Source: Planctomycetaceae bacterium
GTDB lineage: Bacteria > Planctomycetota > UBA1135 > GCA-002686595
Reading direction: 5' to 3'
DNA: 6,368 nt
NCBI GenBank assembly: GCA_013360535.1
Contig: JABWBL010000208.1
Span: 1 to 6,368 of the forward strand
Every line of letters starts with the position of its first letter. Positions within the stretch are counted from its first letter, which is position 1. The notes below the pieces were generated by a model. The model was not told the DNA's origin. It was given only the letters and a program-made list of their open reading frames with translations, and did not search any database. A program made the position numbers and the translations under genes. Below, piece by piece: positions 5,735 through 6,368 of this stretch.

Positions 5735-6368
5735 ATGACCGCGACGCGCCACGACGAAGCCAACGGGCCCGCGAGCTGCACCCACTGCGGGTTGCCGCTC
5801 GCGGGCCCGGTCCGTCGCGACGGCGATGGCGAGGCCTACTGCTGCAGCGGCTGTTACCTCGCGCACCGCCTCAGCCACCGCGGGCTCGAGGCGCGCACGG
5901 ACCGGCTGCTCGCGCGAGTCGTGCTCTCGGGCTTCCTCGCGATGGGCGTGATGGTGTTCTCGCTGTCGCTGTACGGCGGGATGCTGCACGACCAGGGCGG
6001 CGAGGAGGGCGCGCAGGCGCTGGCGGGCGTGTTCCGCATGGGCGCGCTGTTCTTCTCGACGCCGGCGATCCTGTTGCTCGGCTTCCCGCTCGCCGATGCG
6101 GTCGTGCGCCTGGGGCGCTGGCTGTCGGCGGAGTCGCTGATCCTGCTCGGTTCGGTGTCGGCCTGGACCGTCAGCGTGTGGAACACGTTCCGCGGCGGCG
6201 GTGACGTCTACTTCGACACCGCGACGATGGTGCTCGTGCTGTACAGCCTCGGGCGCTGGCTCGACGTGCGTGCGCGCGAGAAGGCGACGGAGGAGCTGCG
6301 CCGCATCGTGCCCGAGCGCGAGGCGCCGGTGGCGCGGCTCGACGCGAGTGGGGGCGAGAGCGAGGTCG
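5735..6368 (+). CDS. ccoI: CcoI/FixI-type copper-transporting P1B ATPase, 3'-partial
   Basis: This encodes the N-terminal 211 residues of a heavy-metal P-type ATPase, open at the window's edge. Residues 15-18 (CTHC, followed by GLPL) and 36-40 (CCSGC) form the Cys-rich N-terminal metal-binding module typical of CcoI-like ATPases, which export copper for cbb3 oxidase assembly. Membrane segments follow at about 61-82, 97-120, 132-150 and 159-177. The block VYFDTATMVLVLYSLGRWLD (158-177), followed by REKATEEL, is the hallmark helix-to-actuator region of P1B ATPases. The CPx helix, DKTG phosphorylation site and hinge would lie beyond the window. The usual HMA domain (GMxCxxC) between the Cys module and the first membrane helix is missing: only about 20 residues separate them. 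The ATG at 5735 is the only plausible start in frame after the previous gene. Its ribosome binding site is poor (GGAG at 5711-5714 is distant). The family is clear; CcoI rather than a general copper exporter is inferred from the operon. Confidence 0.9.
   Translation, partial: MTATRHDEANGPASCTHCGLPLAGPVRRDGDGEAYCCSGCYLAHRLSHRGLEARTDRLLARVVLSGFLAMGVMVFSLSLYGGMLHDQGGEEGAQALAGVFRMGALFFSTPAILLLGFPLADAVVRLGRWLSAESLILLGSVSAWTVSVWNTFRGGGDVYFDTATMVLVLYSLGRWLDVRAREKATEELRRIVPEREAPVARLDASGGESEV

Overview
The window is GC-rich chromosomal DNA, with strong G/C bias at third codon positions, from a Gram-negative-type aerobic or microaerobic bacterium. The diheme cytochrome (motifs CIGCH and LNPRPRNFRKGLYKF, SSMPEF, then a second CXXCH domain) and the divergent 'GHAHL' form of CcoN remind me of Planctomycetota. 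This is recollection of family style, not a search result, and other GC-rich phyla remain possible. I see no mobile element, CRISPR array, tRNA or rRNA.

Layout. Positions 2-1066 (+) hold the body and C-terminus of the tRNA pseudouridine-13 synthase TruD. Its 5' part runs off the window, and its first ~100 bases look frame-scrambled around the catalytic motif. Convergent to it, 3 bases away, lies a DinB/YfiT-fold protein (1070-1804, -) with an unusual charged N-terminal extension. A 176-bp divergent intergenic region (1805-1980) carries a perfect inverted repeat and a short direct repeat. It separates the DinB gene from a tightly packed + strand operon running from 1981 to the window's end.

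The operon encodes a cbb3-type (C-family heme-copper) terminal oxidase. In order: a membrane-anchored diheme cytochrome c (1981-3075); CcoN, the catalytic subunit with all heme and CuB ligands visible (3072-4517); CcoO, the monoheme cytochrome c subunit (4539-5165); a 114-residue protein with two membrane segments and a CcoS-like tail (5162-5506); a 61-residue single-span protein (5503-5688); and the N-terminal part of a CcoI-type copper-transporting P1B ATPase (5735 to the edge). Three of the five junctions are the same four-base GTGA stop/start overlap.

How it works together (inference from family knowledge). Electrons from the quinol-oxidising chain would reach CcoO and the diheme cytochrome, then the heme b / heme b3-CuB centre of CcoN, where O2 is reduced. 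The ATPase would supply copper for CuB. The subunit set is not the textbook ccoNOQP. No canonical CcoP is present; the upstream diheme cytochrome may do its job, and the two small membrane proteins may replace CcoQ/CcoS or the CcoP anchor. This variant arrangement is the most interesting aspect of the window. It is a variant of a known machine, not a wholly new system.
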